A stretch of 64,000 nucleotides of DNA, taken from NCBI RefSeq assembly GCF_017591425.1, contig NW_024466459.1, forward strand, positions 9,300,001 through 9,364,000, in the 5' to 3' direction. This document shows, piece after piece, positions 10,826 through 27,833 of the stretch. The notes beneath the pieces are model-generated. The model saw only the letters and a list, made by a program, of their open reading frames with translations. It made no database searches and had not been told where the DNA came from. Position 1 is the stretch's first letter, and every line of letters starts with the position of its first letter. A program made the translations under genes and the position numbers. Source of the DNA: Ochotona curzoniae (Eukaryota > Chordata > Mammalia > Lagomorpha > Ochotonidae).

Positions 10826-13800
10826 CTTCCTGCACTGGCAAGACCTGGGGAAAGAGGAGAGGCTGTGGAACACAGCAGGGGCCTGGGTCGCTTCTCTCCC
10901 GACCTGGGAAACCTCCCTGCCAGGCCTGTCCCAGCTGCTTAACACTCAGCGCTCACTGGCGGCCTTCTAATGGGAGCAGGAGCTGGGGAGGGTGGGGGAG
11001 CCATTTAGCCCCGTTTTATAGGGATCAATGAGGCGGCCAGCAGGCCCCACGTTAATTAGCTTAATTGTTAACCTGTTTTCTAAAAAACCCATAGAACTGT
11101 GGCTGAAGGGAGGGAAACCAAGCCTCTCTAGAGGTGGGGTGAAGGAGTCTGCCAAGGGCTACCCTCTCAGGGTTCCCAGAAGTGCCCACATGGACTTGTA
11201 GCAATTCTAGGCTAGGGAATCTGAACAAATTCTTCTTCCTAACCTCAGGGAGGACGCCCTGGATCTCTTTCCGCCCCTCCAACACCGGCCACCAATGGGA
11301 GTCAGATCAGGGGTGCTGCCCCATCCTATGAGGTTGTGGGGTGCTTGGTGCTACACCCCAGCATCCTGCTAACTTCCACCTGCACCTCCTGCCACCCAAG
11401 GGGACACTGCCCTGGGTTCTTTACCGGGTGAGCTCAGGCAGGCACCAGTTCCCATGGGCTCTTACAGGACTCATCAAGGCCCCAGTAAAACCCAGTTCAA
11501 GGCCCCCAGACTGTACGTCTACCCACCCAAACCAAGGGTAAGGTATTTCTGGAATGTCACAGGGGAAGGACCTACTGCACTCCCACTTTCGGCTCCCAGG
11601 AGTGCAGCCAGCCTGGTCCTTGGGAGACTTGGGGGCTCTAGAAGTGGCCCCAATCATTCAACACCTGGCTCTGGGGGGACTCGCTCTGGGGCTGCTGCTA
11701 AGAGGGGACAGCTGTCTCCGACCAGGTGGGGGGAGGGTCTTCTTAGGCCTGAAGGAAGCGGCTCCTGGGAGGTAGCAAAGACCAGGCCCCAGGCCCCATG
11801 TGATTGCAGACTGCCACTCCAAGAGGCACAGCCCGCCCCCACCCGTGTGCAAGGGGCATCTCCTGGACAAACCAGGGCTGGCCAACATTGCACTCAGGCA
11901 GGCTCCTTCCAAAACAAACATCAGAACCAGCTCCCACACCACACTCTTCCCGCCCTGCCCCCATCAGAAAACCCACAAGGTTGTCACTTGCAGGAGAGCC
12001 ACAGATCCACACCTTCACGCCTGAGAGCAGCCAGGGTGGGTCTCCCACTCCACTGGGGAATGGCAAAGCTGGGGCGCCCACTGGATTGGAGGCCCACGGC
12101 AGGCCCTGGACCCAGCAGGAGAGCCCTGGAGGCTCCTGGGATGGGAGATGAAAACAGATCCCAGCCCAGGGCGGGCAAAGGGAGCCTCTGCTGCTGCATT
12201 CCAGCCGTGGGGGAGGGCGCAGGCTCTGGCACCAGCCCCTCCCCCGCCCCTGGGGTGGGGGTGAGGGTGCGAGGTTACTGGGTCAGAAGCCAGAGGAAGC
12301 TGGAAGCAACGCCCTGGAGCAGCAGAGAGGCCTGTAGCTGCCACCTCCCCCACCCCAAGCCCAGGGAGGGAGGCATATGGTTAAGTACCCCTCCCAGGCT
12401 CAAGGGCCACAAGCAAGGCAAGGGTGCGGGTGCTACAGGAGGCAGGCAGATGCTGAGGATGTAGAGATGGCATCAGAGGGTAAGAGCACACCTTCTCACC
12501 AGCCACACAGTCCTGGCGCAATCATGCATGTGTGCACAGAACATCAACCCCACCTGGGAGCCACCTGATGGGCAAGGCCCGCAGGAGCCAGCAGCCCACA
12601 CCCGTCACCTGGCAGAAGCCACAGCCTTGGATCTGACCCTGGGTCTAGGGACTTTGGGCAGCAGCGAAGGATGGATGATGGTACAGGTCAGAAGGTGCCT
12701 GCACAGACACACCCCCACATGTGCTATCCACTCGGAGAGTGGTGCAGGGTCTCAAAAGGTCCACGTCTGCCCAGGCACAGAGTACCTGAGTGCCACCCCT
12801 TCTTGAAGGAAGTGGGGTGTCAGATCCAGGGCCTGGCTGCACTCACTCCAGGCAGCCCCTTAGGACTGCCTACGCCAGACAGGCAATTCCCTGCGGAGAA
12901 GCCTCCGGAAGCCAGGCCCCAGGTGTGGGGCAGATCCCATCTCCCCAGCCCACTTCTGGAGGCAGACAAGGAGATTGCAAGACAAAGCGCCCCAGGCTTG
13001 GGACCAACAGGACCGGGCCTGACCACAGTCACTGTCCAGCTTCTCCATGCTGGCGGCCTCTTATGCTGCACGGCCCACACAGAGCCCTCCAAGGGCAGCT
13101 GGGGTTTCCTCTCACACGGGGTGGCGCCTGGCACAGTGGCTCCCCATGGAACAGGCCCTGTCCCGGGATCGGGAGTGCTTCTCAGGTTAGGACAGACGCG
13201 GCTCAGTCCACGGGATGATTTCTGGCAGGGCCCGGGGTCATCAAGAACACCAAGGGAGATGCTAAGACGCAGTAGCCAGGCTGAAGGTCCACACCCTCCT
13301 CCACAGCGCCTGCGGAGCCTCAGCACACACAAGGTCTCCTTCAGCTCGCTCAGGGACTCTGGAAGTCACTGCTGCACCTGGCGAGTGCTCACCGATGACT
13401 GATGCCCAGGAGGTGAGACAGGCCAGAGCAAAAGGAGTGACAGGTGCGGAGCCTGAATATGGGACAAGCTTGTGCACTGTTCTGGGACGCCAGACAAAGC
13501 AGTGCTCCTGTGCGCAGAGGCGGCCAGGGACTCAGGCACAGGGGAACTCCAATCGGCTGCTACTGGGAGCCACTGACAGTTCTGACCTGAGCCTGCTCTT
13601 TCCCCCAAATGCCCTTACACATCAGCCCCACCTACCCAGCTCTCACCGGGACCCTGTTCACTTGGGGCTTCTCTGGAACACCTCCTTGCCTCTCCCAGCA
13701 GCAGAACATCAGAAATCACCTGCCCAGGCCACCCCGTCTTCCTTGACCCTGACCCCCAGCGTCTGACCCTACTTCCTGCTAAAACGGCACGTTCCCAGGG

Positions 13801-15688
13801 CCACTGGGTGCTCATTTACCGATGGGTTAGGACACTGAGAGCTCTGCTGGGTGGAGCCCCAGCTGTGCTCCACATACCTAGCTTTCTGCTAGGGTGCATC
13901 CTGGGAAGCAGCAGTGATGGCTCAAACACATGGGACCCCGCCACCTACATTTTCCAGAGACCTGGCTGGGGCTCCCTGCCAGGCATCAGTTGTGGGCACT
14001 GGGGGAGGGGCATGAGCCACCATCAAGTCCCATGAATGCTCACCCCAGCCTTGTGCTGCTGAGACCAGCAAGGGGTGACAGAACATGCTCAGCCCCCGGT
14101 CGGCAGACTGCAGCCACAGAAAGGGCAGAAGACTACCTGGTCCTGAAGCTTCTCACACAGCCAAGTCCGGAAGCACCTACTGAAAATTTACACATGCTGG
14201 CAGAGGGGCACCGGGTTGGCAATGATGGTTTTCTCTAGCTCCTGGGCAGGCAGGGCAGGCCACCCCGGGGGACCCCAGGCAGCAGTGAGGGTGGGGCTCC
14301 CACCATTCGGCTAGCAGCTTTGCGGGCTCTGCATCCCTTTAGGTAACAAAAGGTACAAAGGCTGGGACAGCCACAGTGGGTGGCAGTGGCTACAAGGCCT
14401 TGGCTTCAAGGGACCCGAGGACATCGCAACTCCAGCAGGGCCTGGCAAACTAACTTGGGTGTGGAACAAGCCTGAAAATTCCCTGGGAGCAGCTAACCCA
14501 GCAATGCCATCTCTTCTCACTAGTCCCAACACTGCTACTGCTGGCAGAACACTCTTGGTCCTAGGGGAAGTCCCCTCCACCCTGAGGCCTACCTGGAACA
14601 CACAAAGGAGCTAAGAAAATTCAGGCCCCGCCTTTCGCTTCCATCTCTATACCCCAGTCATCTGAGATGAGTGGAGGCAGAGAAGAACCCCCAAGGACTG
14701 GGCTTGTCTCAAGCCCCCTGCCCTGTTGGTACAGCTGCTTGTGGAAGGATGAAGGGCATTCCCAGGTCCCTGCGTCCGTCCTCCGCTGGCCCTCCTGGGA
14801 GTTCCTGGGCCCAGCTGTGCCCCAATGAGCCACAGGCTTGGCCAAGCTGAGCCCATCCTGGGGGTGGGCCAAGGGCTTAGCCCCGGATGAAGTCCTCAAA
14901 GAGGGTCCCAGGACGAGTCCACACCCACAGGCTCCTTCTGCTCTCCAGGAGCACAGGGTGAGGAGTTGCGGGCTCCCCTCCCTTCCCTGACATCCTGTGT
15001 GTGGCCTGTGCGTGTGGCTTTGGTCTCCCGTGTGGCGGATGTGAGAACGCCCCTGCAGCTCCTGCCAGCTGGAGCTGAGGGGCAGGGCTCGAAGCACCGG
15101 GGCATCTGTTGACCCCTTCCGGCTTCTGTCAGCCGGAACAACAACTCAAGACACCTGTGACCGCTTCGCCAGGGCCCAGGCTGTCCCAGGCAGCTTGATC
15201 CCCCACCTACAGCCTAGTGACTGCCCCTCCGAGCTGCTGCGAGAGGATAAAAGGCACCAAAAGCTAGCTGAGGTGAGGGGTTACCTGAAGCACATCACAC
15301 ACACATCACCAAACTCCCACGTCAGTTACAGGGTGGGGTAGGGTTGCAGGGAGTGGGGGCACAATCTTGGTCCCCATGCCCACCCACACTGAGTGTGGGG
15401 GAGCTTCAGAACCCTGCTGTCAGCCAACACCAGACTCTAGGGAAGATAGCAACAGGACAGGCACGCCCATGGAAAAGCAGAACCCTTCCTGGGAGAAGAT
15501 GGAATACTTACTTGCCCGGGGCCAGGGTGGGCAGGCAGTCTGAGTCTGACCAATAGAGTCCCATTCTGGGACGCTGACCTGCTGTCCCAGGAAGCTGCCA
15601 GGAAGGGATGGCTGCGGCCCACCCAGGGCTGCGAGGCCAAAGACCCGCTGAGGTCCTTCAATCAGGCTGTCCACAAGGGCCGGAGCTG

Positions 15689-16193
15689 AGCCAATTCAAA
15701 GCCAGCAGCTTCTTCTGGGTCTCCTACATGGGTGCAGGGGTCCAAGCACTAGGGCCATCCCTCACTGCTTTCTCAGGTAATCCAGCAGGAAGCCTTTAGT
15801 GGCCAAATCCTCACCTCGCAAGTGCCAACATCCCATATGGGCACTGGTTTATGTCCCGGCTGCTGCACTTCCCATCCAGCTCCCGGATTCTAGTCTGGGA
15901 AAACAGAAGATGGCCCCAAACCTTGGGACTCTGTGCCCTTGTGGGAGACCTGGGAGAAGCTCCTGGCCCCCGACTGGCTCAGCTCTGGCTGTTGTGGCCA
16001 TTAGAGGAGTGAACCAGGGGACAGATCTTTCTCTGTCTTTCCTTTCCATAAATCTAATCTGCCTTTCCAATAAAAATAAATTCAGAAAATGGGGGGAAGT
16101 GGAGCAGCTGGGACTCCAATCAGCCCCTATAGGGTATGGGAAGCTGATGCTGCAGGTAGAGGATTAGCCTGTTGAGCTATCTTACTGGCCTTT
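15689..16193 (-). mobile_element. Older CSINE (minus) interrupted by another CSINE
   Basis: Reverse-complement CSINE text at 15689-15791 (gagccaattcaaagccagca, tacatgggtgcaggggtcca) resumes at about 16093 (ggagcagctgggactccaat) to 16193 (gagctatcttactggcc). Confidence 0.65.
15792..16090 (+). mobile_element. CSINE inserted in an older CSINE
   Basis: gcctttagtggccaaatcct, catcccatatgggcactggt, then ttccaataaaaataaattc. The insertion point lies inside the minus-strand element; the target duplication is unclear (about ggaag). Confidence 0.75.
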
Positions 16194-16196
16194 ATA

Positions 16197-16495
16197 AAAA
16201 CCTTACTCAAAAAAAGTTTATCTACTTGAAATGTGGGGAAGAGGGGAGAAGAGAAAGACATCTTTCTTCCACTGCTGGTTCACCCCCCGAGTGGCTGCCA
16301 GAGCCAGGAACTTCATCTGGGTCTTCCATGTGGGTGCAGAGGCCTAAACACTTGAGCCATCCTCTGTTGCTTTCCCAGGTCATTAGCAGGGAGATGGACT
16401 GGAAACAGAGCAGCTGTAAGTCTTACCAGCGCCCATATGGGAAGCCAGCACCACCGGCCTAACCTAGGTCACTGCCACCAACGCTGGCCCCTGAT
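16197..16495 (-). mobile_element. CSINE (older copy)
   Basis: Reverse-complement C-repeat: tcttccactgctggttcacc, cttccatgtgggtgcagagg, gcgcccatatgggaagcc, ending cgctggcccc. Directly adjoins the previous nested pair. Confidence 0.7.
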
Positions 16496-16859
16496 GTAGC
16501 CTTTCAACATCTTAATCCATTCATTGCCTTCCTGTCACTCCCACGACCCACCTTGAAGAGAGAAAGTTCCGTGACAGCAGAGATCCGTGCTTGGTTTAAG
16601 GATTACGTTGCCCAGGACACACAGGCGGTGCAAACACACCCTTGTGAGTCAATGAATGAACAGGTGACTGACCAGAGATGAATGAACTAGGCAAAGTGGC
16701 TTTCAGTCACTGACCACAGACTACTTAGGTAGCATCCCAGAGCTCTCAAGACTTTGCCCACGGCCTCAGGGACATCACCCTGTGGACACCCTAGGGGGTT
16801 GTGCATACTTCAGACCTCCCCCTGGCCAGCCGGCTCCCATCAAGAGTGTGATTAAATAT

Positions 16860-17148
16860 GTATATTTAAATACTTATTTATTTTTATTGGAAAGACAGAT
16901 ATACAGAGAGGAGAGAGAGAGGAAGATCTTCCATCCGATGATTCACTCCCCAAGTGTTGGAACTCTTCCGGGTCTCCCACATGGGTGCAGGGACCCAAGG
17001 CTTTGGGCCGTCCTCCACCGCTTTCCCAGGCCATAAGCAGGGAGCTGGATGAAAAGTGGAGCTGCCTGGATTAGAACTGGAGCCCCTATGGGATTCCGGC
17101 GTGCTCAAGGCAAGGACTTTAGCTGCTAGGCCACTGCGCCAGGTCTCA
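16860..17148 (-). mobile_element. Young CSINE with 15-bp target duplication
   Basis: agatatacagagaggagaga to gctaggccactgcgccaggt. Flanked by agtgtgattaaatat at 16845-16859 and 17149-17163. Confidence 0.93.
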
Positions 17149-17518
17149 AGTGTGATTAAATATTAATAAGCCATTTTCCAGGGTCCAGGAGTCCCTGGCC
17201 CAGAAATTCTTGCCAAACCCTGAGCAACAGCCTCGGCTGAATTCCTGAAAAGGAGAGTCAAGCAGGCACCTAGCCGCTCCCTGGACCCCTGCCCAAGGCG
17301 GCCTCTCCTGGCTCAAGAATCCACTCAACTCCCAGCTCAGACAGACGAGGGTCTCTGGTCTGGCCCTGGCTCAGGTGCCTCAGCAGCTGCTGACAATGAC
17401 CTACAAGACAGGGAAGGCTGGGCCAACGCTGGGAAACTGAGCCCCCATGCTTCTCCAGGAGATGCTGGGGGTTGTGGAAAGCAGGTTCCTACAGACTGAT
17501 GGCAGAAACTCGCCGCCG

Positions 17519-17532
17519 CGCCCCCCCCCCCC
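17519..17532. repeat. C-tract
   Basis: A run of about 13 cytosines preceded by cgccgcg, in LLGL2 intron 1; prone to length error. Confidence 0.85.
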
Positions 17533-18182
17533 AGTCTGTCCTTGCAGGAGAGAACACCCCCTCCTCATGGGAGGCTGAGGGGTGGGGGCACTGTGAAGCT
17601 GGCGGAAACCTTCATGGCAACACAGCTGCGCAGGAATGCACCCTCCCCCGCCACTGGGGGACCCTCCCCCCTGCCAGAGCAGGACGCTGCTGGACAGATT
17701 AGCTTGTGGGCTGGGGAAAGCCTGGCAGCTGGGGTCTGGTCAGCCTCACTCCCAGCTTTCCCAAGGAGCAAGGGAAGCAGCAAAGATGGGGCTCAGGGCT
17801 TGTCCTCAGTGGAAGAGCCATGACCTCTAGAAGCTTGGAGAGGTTCCCAAAGCGTCCTCTGCTCAGCTGGTTTCCAAAAGAGTCCAATTCATGCCCCCCA
17901 CCCCCACCCCCAGGTCACCTCTACAAGGCCTAGGTGTCGACCAAAGATGCGGGTGCACTCTAGGAGCACCCAGGGAAGGGTACATGCATGTAGGGCCATA
18001 TGGGACATGTCACGCCCATCTGGGCACCACCATGAACACACAGTTCAGCATGTCAAAGGTCCCCTCCAGAGAACTCAGCCAGGCCCACCTGACACCTGGG
18101 GCCAGGGCTGGGGCCAGGTGAAACAGCTGCTACAGGGGCTGACAAGCACCCTGGAAGGCAGCAGGTGATAGATTAAATCTCG

Positions 18183-18305
18183 GGCCCTTGCCTCCCACGT
18201 GGGAGACCCAGGTGCAGTTCCGGGGTCCTGGCTTCAGCCTGGCCCAGCCCCACCTGTTGCAAGTATTAGAGGAGGGAAAAAGTTAACTTAAAAATAAAAA
18301 TATAC
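18183..18305 (+). mobile_element. Degenerate CSINE 3' fragment
   Basis: cacgtgggagacccaggtgc, gtcctggcttcagcctggcc and a terminal taaaaataaaaatata; the 5' part is missing. Confidence 0.5.
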
Positions 18306-18959
18306 CTGCCGATCTGAAAAGACTAAAAACCTCCAGGAACAGTGTTTGGGAACTCAAGACCATCTGGCCAGGGGGGAAATTCCTTCCATCTTCCTTTATG
18401 CTTCAGTCCCCACCCCCCAGCCTACTTCTCTATTGTTTAAAGCAATGGGGGTCGCCTGGGGTTTGGGGCCCCTTTCTCTTCCCATGCTTTGCCTGTTAAG
18501 AGATGAGAGTATCAGTTAAGCTGTATTCACCTGTTGACTCCAGCCCAGACCTGGAAGACTCTAGGGAGGGGTCTGCAAAGACTGGGCCATGCTCACTTCA
18601 GAGCAGTTTGCGTGGACCAACACAGTGCCTGAAAAACAGTCCTCCCCGAAATTGCAACCGCCCAGGCAAGGCCTGGCCCACACCCTAACTACGGTTCCTC
18701 AAAAGCCACTCAAACCTTGGCGTCCCAGGGGCTGGGCCACAACTGTCCTTCCCACCTGGCTTTCCGGGTCGCTCTGACACACCCATTCCCTCCCTGCTGG
18801 GAACCCCCTGTGCACCCTGACAGGCGTCCCAGGAGCCTGGGTTAAGGCGGCCTGCACCTGCAAATGGAGCCGCTGGGAAGAGGGAGAGGCTGGGCACCAG
18901 CCCCGCCCTCCTCACCCAAGGTTCACCTGTCTCAGGTGAGCGCCTCCGAGAGCCACACC

Positions 18960-20250
18960 TGCTCCCCTGGTTACCCCCGCAGTGCGTCCACCAACCGGCC
19001 GGCAACGCAAGACACAACTTTCCCTAGCGAAGATCTATCGCTCGCCAGTCCCCGCAGCGCAAACCCCCCGGTCCTCAGCGGGGTGTCCCAAGGGGCGCGG
19101 GGCTGAGTCAGGCCGCGAGACCCGAGGTCCCTCCCGCAGGCTTCCTGCGTCCGGGGATTAGGACGCATAAAGGGCCGGCGGGGAGCAGCCCAGATGGCAG
19201 GGTCTGAGCCTCCGAGGGAACGCGCTCGGCCGCCGCCCGTGCAGAGGGTGACCGGAGACGCGCGCCTCCCCCCGCCCCGGGCGCCCTGCACGTGGGCCCG
19301 GGGTCTCCGTCTTCGCTTGCGGGGGCCCCGCACCCAGCCGGCCGGACACCTGGTCCCTTGTTCTCCCAAAGCCGACCCTGGAGTGCAAACCCCAAACCCA
19401 AGCTCGCTAACCGCGGAGCGAGTCTGACAAAGTTTGCCGGCGCCACTTCCCACAGGTGTCCGATTCCCAGACGAGCCCAGCGACCCGGACGAGGGCGAGG
19501 CGGGCGGACCTGCGCGCAAGCCCTCTCCGCCCGCTCGCCAGGGGGCTCGGCCGCACCGAGCGCTGGGCGCGCCCGCCAGGTGGGTCCGCGCGGGTGCCTC
19601 ACCTGGAAGCCCAGTCCGGCCCGGCTCCGCCTGAAGCCAAGGCGTCGCTCGGCTGCCGCTCCGCTCGCTCCGTGCGCCGGCCCGCGGGCTGCCGGGCGGC
19701 CGTCTCCTTCCTGCTCACCTCCGGCGCGGCCAGCCGGGGGCGGAGCGGCCGCTATTTACATAAAGGGCGAGCCGGCCGGGGCCCCCGCGGCCCGCCTCCC
19801 GGCCCGCGCCGACGGGGCGGGGACGCACGCGGCGCCCTCGGGGGCGGGGCCGCGCGCCGGCCAATCCGCGGCCCCGGAGCGCTCGGGGGCGGGCCCTGCC
19901 CGGGAGGACGCGCGCGGCGCAGCCCGCCCGCCCCGCTCACCTGCGCGCACCTGGCCGCAGGACGGCGCGCCGCGCCCAGTGTCCCGCCGCCTCCCCGAGG
20001 AGGAAGTAGTTCCCGGAGCGCCTCCCAGCCGGCCCGAGAGGTCAGCCTGCCCGCCCTCGGCCCGCCGCGCCCACCCCCGAGCCGGCAGGGCAGGCCCGCG
20101 AGCCGGAGGCGCCTCGGACACCGGCCAGGTTTTGGGTAATGGCTGCGAGAGTGTCGCAACCAGGGACCTTTCTTCGGGCGAGCCCCATGCACCAGGACCC
20201 TCCGTGTCTTCTGCGGGGACCGGCAAGAGCGCGAAGCCCCAGGGGACAGT
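18960..20250 (-). promoter_or_regulatory. CpG island and promoter of LLGL2
   Basis: CpG-dense, very GC-rich DNA in contrast to the flanking introns. On the minus strand, a CCAAT box (plus-strand ccaat at 19861-19865, in ggccaatccgcgg) and several GGGCGG GC boxes lie upstream of an isolated AT-rich element at 19753-19765 (tatttacataaag). That element resembles a forkhead or weak TATA site. A splice donor for a probable first exon is at 19603. This fits an Sp1/NF-Y type promoter. It lies about 0.8 kb downstream of the TSEN54 3' end. Confidence 0.7.
19603..19725 (-). other. LLGL2: LLGL2 probable non-coding exon 1 (5' UTR)
   Basis: Inside the CpG island the minus strand has a strong donor, TTCCAG followed by GTGAGG, with the last exon base at 19603. 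The exon would join the 5' UTR part of the ATG exon. Two acceptors are possible there, giving a UTR start at 10829 or 10844. The 5' end near 19725 is inferred from the upstream AT-rich element at 19753-19765, not from transcript data. Alternative first exons cannot be excluded. Confidence 0.5.
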
Positions 20251-20567
20251 GGCGGGAGTTTTTAGGGCGAGCCCGGGGGTAGGGTGAGTGGGGAGGAGCG
20301 AACTGCGCTCTCCGCAGAAGTTGGTGGCCCCGCCGAGTGCAGGAGACCCCACGGACCTCGCGCCTTCCCGCCGCCCTTCCATCCCGCCCTGACACAGCAC
20401 GGGGGCCAGGGTCGGTGGAGAAGGGGCTGGCCTTCTCTCTCTCCTCGCTGCCACTGCCCAAAGCGGTTCACCCAATCGAGGGTCCAGCAGAAGCAGCTCC
20501 GGTCAGTTCCCGGGATGGGTGGAGGTTTGCCCAGTGCACACACACACAGCACGCAGGAGCTCAGTGT

Positions 20568-20573
20568 TTTAAT
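20568..20573 (-). terminator. TSEN54 polyadenylation signal (ATTAAA)
   Basis: On the minus strand ATTAAA lies about 250 nt after the TGA, with CATAAA just upstream (20583-20588). No canonical AATAAA occurs between it and the stop codon. The TSEN54 3' UTR would run from 20824 to about 20550. Confidence 0.55.
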
Positions 20574-20824
20574 GGCTTTGGCTTTATGGCAGGAAGCAGG
20601 CACCCTCTCATTTGAGGCAGAGTCCTCTCTCCCGCCTCCCACTCCTGGGTCTGAGGTCCAGGCGAGTTACAAGGGGAGGACCCTGCAAGGCAGCAGTCTC
20701 AGGTGGGCAGTTGGCGGCAGGTAGCCAGGCCAGGGAGGATGGGGCTACTGGCAGAGCCGGGGCACAGGAGGCAGCTGAATCCCTGAGAACAGACAGGCGG
20801 GGTTCCCCTCCCAGCACCCTGCGT

Positions 20825-25631
<4,807 letters not shown>

Positions 25632-26130
25632 CCGGCCGCGGTGTGCGGCTGCGCGGCCCCGCCCCCGCCACGCCCCCTCGCCGGAACTCCGCGCGACTCC
25701 TCCCACTTCCACGCCGAACCCGCGCCGGACCTTCGGGCTGGCCTGGGTCCTAGCGCCCGGGCCGCTCGCCCGCTTCGGGCTTTGCAAGCCCAAGCCCACG
25801 CCGAGGGTCGTCCACCGGTGGCCCCTGCGAGAGGAGGCTCCTTCGGGCGTTGCGGGGCGCTCCGAGGCCGCGCTCCCGCGGGTGGCGGTGCTGTCCGGCC
25901 CACGCTGGTGCTGAAGCACCCCCAGCCCTTCGGGGTTCGGCGGGGTTCCCCGCGGTCGCCGCGGCGAGCCATTCCCGAAACGGCCGCCAGGTGGCGCCAT
26001 CGCGTCGACCAGCTGCGCGAACTCTTGCTCCTCCCCCCCCCAGCACACACCCCCCCCCCCGCTCTGCCTTTCACCTGCACGCATGCGCCGACGCAGCCGG
26101 CGCCGCGAGCCGGGACCTGTGCGATGGGGG

Positions 26131-26166
26131 CGGGGCCGGCGCGGTGGGCGGGGCCGGCGCGGTGGG
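26131..26166. repeat. Tandem GC-box repeat in the shared promoter
   Basis: Two perfect, head-to-tail copies of cggggccggcgcggtggg (26131-26148, 26149-26166) are followed by a partial third GC box. Each unit carries a GGGGC(G) Sp/KLF-type core, so copy number could alter promoter strength and could be polymorphic. Confidence 0.85.
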
Positions 26167-26269
26167 GGCGGGGCCGCGGGCGTTGACTGACAGCCCGACT
26201 GCGCGGCCGGGACGGTCCCTGCGCTCCCGATCCGGCGGGAGGGGTTGGGGGAGGGGCGGGATTTCCTGC

Positions 26270-26394
26270 GGGAGGCGCCGAGCCGGCCGTGGAAAAGGCG
26301 GAGAAGGAGGAGGAGAAAGGGGGCTCGGGGCGCCGTGGGAGCCGCCAGCGTCCCGAGTGCCCGGGGGCCGAGCCTCGGCGGGGCGGCGGGAGAG
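26270..26394 (+). other. CASKIN2: CASKIN2 probable non-coding exon 1
   Basis: Plus-strand CpG-island sequence ends in a consensus donor (gagag then gtgagact, last exon base 26394). The ATG exon begins about 1.1-1.4 kb downstream, with possible acceptors such as cccttgcag ending at 27481. The 5' edge is not visible from sequence and is a guess. Confidence 0.4.
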
Positions 26395-27833
26395 GTGAGA
26401 CTGCGGGACCCGAGCTGGGGGCGGGCGCCAACTAACTTTTCCTGCGGGATCGGCGGGCGCCTCGGCTCCTCCAGGGCTCCCCGCGCCCCCCTCGCCGTCC
26501 TCCCGCTTCTGTGCCCCCCACCCCATCCCGCCGCCTCCCGCCGCTTTGTTCCCCGGGGTCGGCCGGGCTCGGCGCTGGAGGGGCATTCCGGGGGGCGGGG
26601 GAGCCGGCCAGACCCCAGGCACGGCCCGCGCCGCCTCCCCCACCCCCGTCCCGCGGGCCCCTGTGCGGGGTGCCCTCCGGGGTTGGGCTTGGCGCGTCCG
26701 CCGAGTGAGGGGCTTCCAGCCAGGGCCCCAGGCCTTCGCGGGTCTCCTGCCACAAGGCTCTGGCAGCAGACCCGCCGGTCCTGAGGAACTCACGGCTGGC
26801 TGACGTCAGCCCTTCTGCCCTCAAGCCGAGGGTCTGCGCTTGAGGTTTGGGCTTGGAGGGGTGACGACGGGTAGAGGCAGGGGTGGGGAGAACGAAAGAC
26901 CACCCTCCCCTGGCCAGCAGCGCCTCCGTTCTGGCTGTGTTTGCAGCCAAGCTCCACGCAGGGGTGAGGATGGGTCAGCAACAGGTGCTGGAGGCTTCTT
27001 CGTCCAGCAGGCAACCCCCACCCCTCATAACCGCCGAGGACACCCCAACCCCCCCTGCAGTCATAGGGAGCCCTAGGTAGGGAGATGTTGGGGGCAGACG
27101 CCTCGGCAGGGAATGACCCCTGCCCATCTGGCTGGCGTTGCCTGACCCTCCCAAGTCCACTTCGCAGCCTGCCAGTTGTTTGTGGGCGCTGGCCTGGCCT
27201 GCCCCCATGTGTTGAGCTGCCAGGGCCCCTCCTGCCCAAGGTTGAGGTACTGCCAGGCGCCCCAGGCAGGGCTCTGTGACTCAGCCTCCCTCTCCCAAAT
27301 GCCACCTCCCCCTGCACACACTCCCACTCAGACATGGGCTCCCTTCTCCCTTGGTGTGGCTGGGGCCTCCCTTTGATTCTCGGGCAGTGGGGTAGCCGGG
27401 TGATGCTGGGGGCCTGGAGGAGGGGCTCCCCAGAAGCCACGAAGGGCTCAGTCTCTGTGCCCCAAATCTGGGGCCCTTGCAGGCCGTCGGGCACCAGTTC
27501 CCAAACCACAAGACCGTCCACTGCTGCCACTGCCACTGGAGGCCTGAGGGCATGCTGGCTGCTCCCTGGGTGGGCGTCGCTGCTGCTCCCAGGCCCGGCC
27601 GGGAAGATTGGCGTGCCCAGTCCCAGCCCTTCCTGGGGCTGTCTTCGTCGGAAGCTGCGAGCTGGTAGCTGTCCAGATCTTCACAAAGCCTCCACCCCCT
27701 GGGAGAGCGGGTCTTCGCTCGCGGCGGCAGCTGCCTGTGCACCTTGCTGGAGCCCCCACCAGGACCCCTCTGTGGGCATGGCCACCTGACGCCTCGGCTT
27801 GGACCCGTGTCCCCGCGTCTGCCCTGAGCCGGG

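Larger units (their letters stand above)
10845..19602 (-). other. LLGL2 first intron
   Basis: About 8.8 kb with no exon I can recognise. It holds a cluster of nested CSINEs (15.69-16.50 kb), one young CSINE at 16860-17148 with a 15-bp target duplication, a degenerate CSINE 3' fragment at 18183-18305 and a C-tract near 17519-17532. The remainder is GC-moderate unique sequence. Open frames here are not conserved protein as far as I can tell. Confidence 0.6.

Noticed and set aside
19292..20287. A 331-codon plus-strand open frame in the LLGL2 CpG island
   Set aside because: CpG-island composition artefact with Ala/Arg/Pro-rich translation, opposite to the gene; no splice or homology support.
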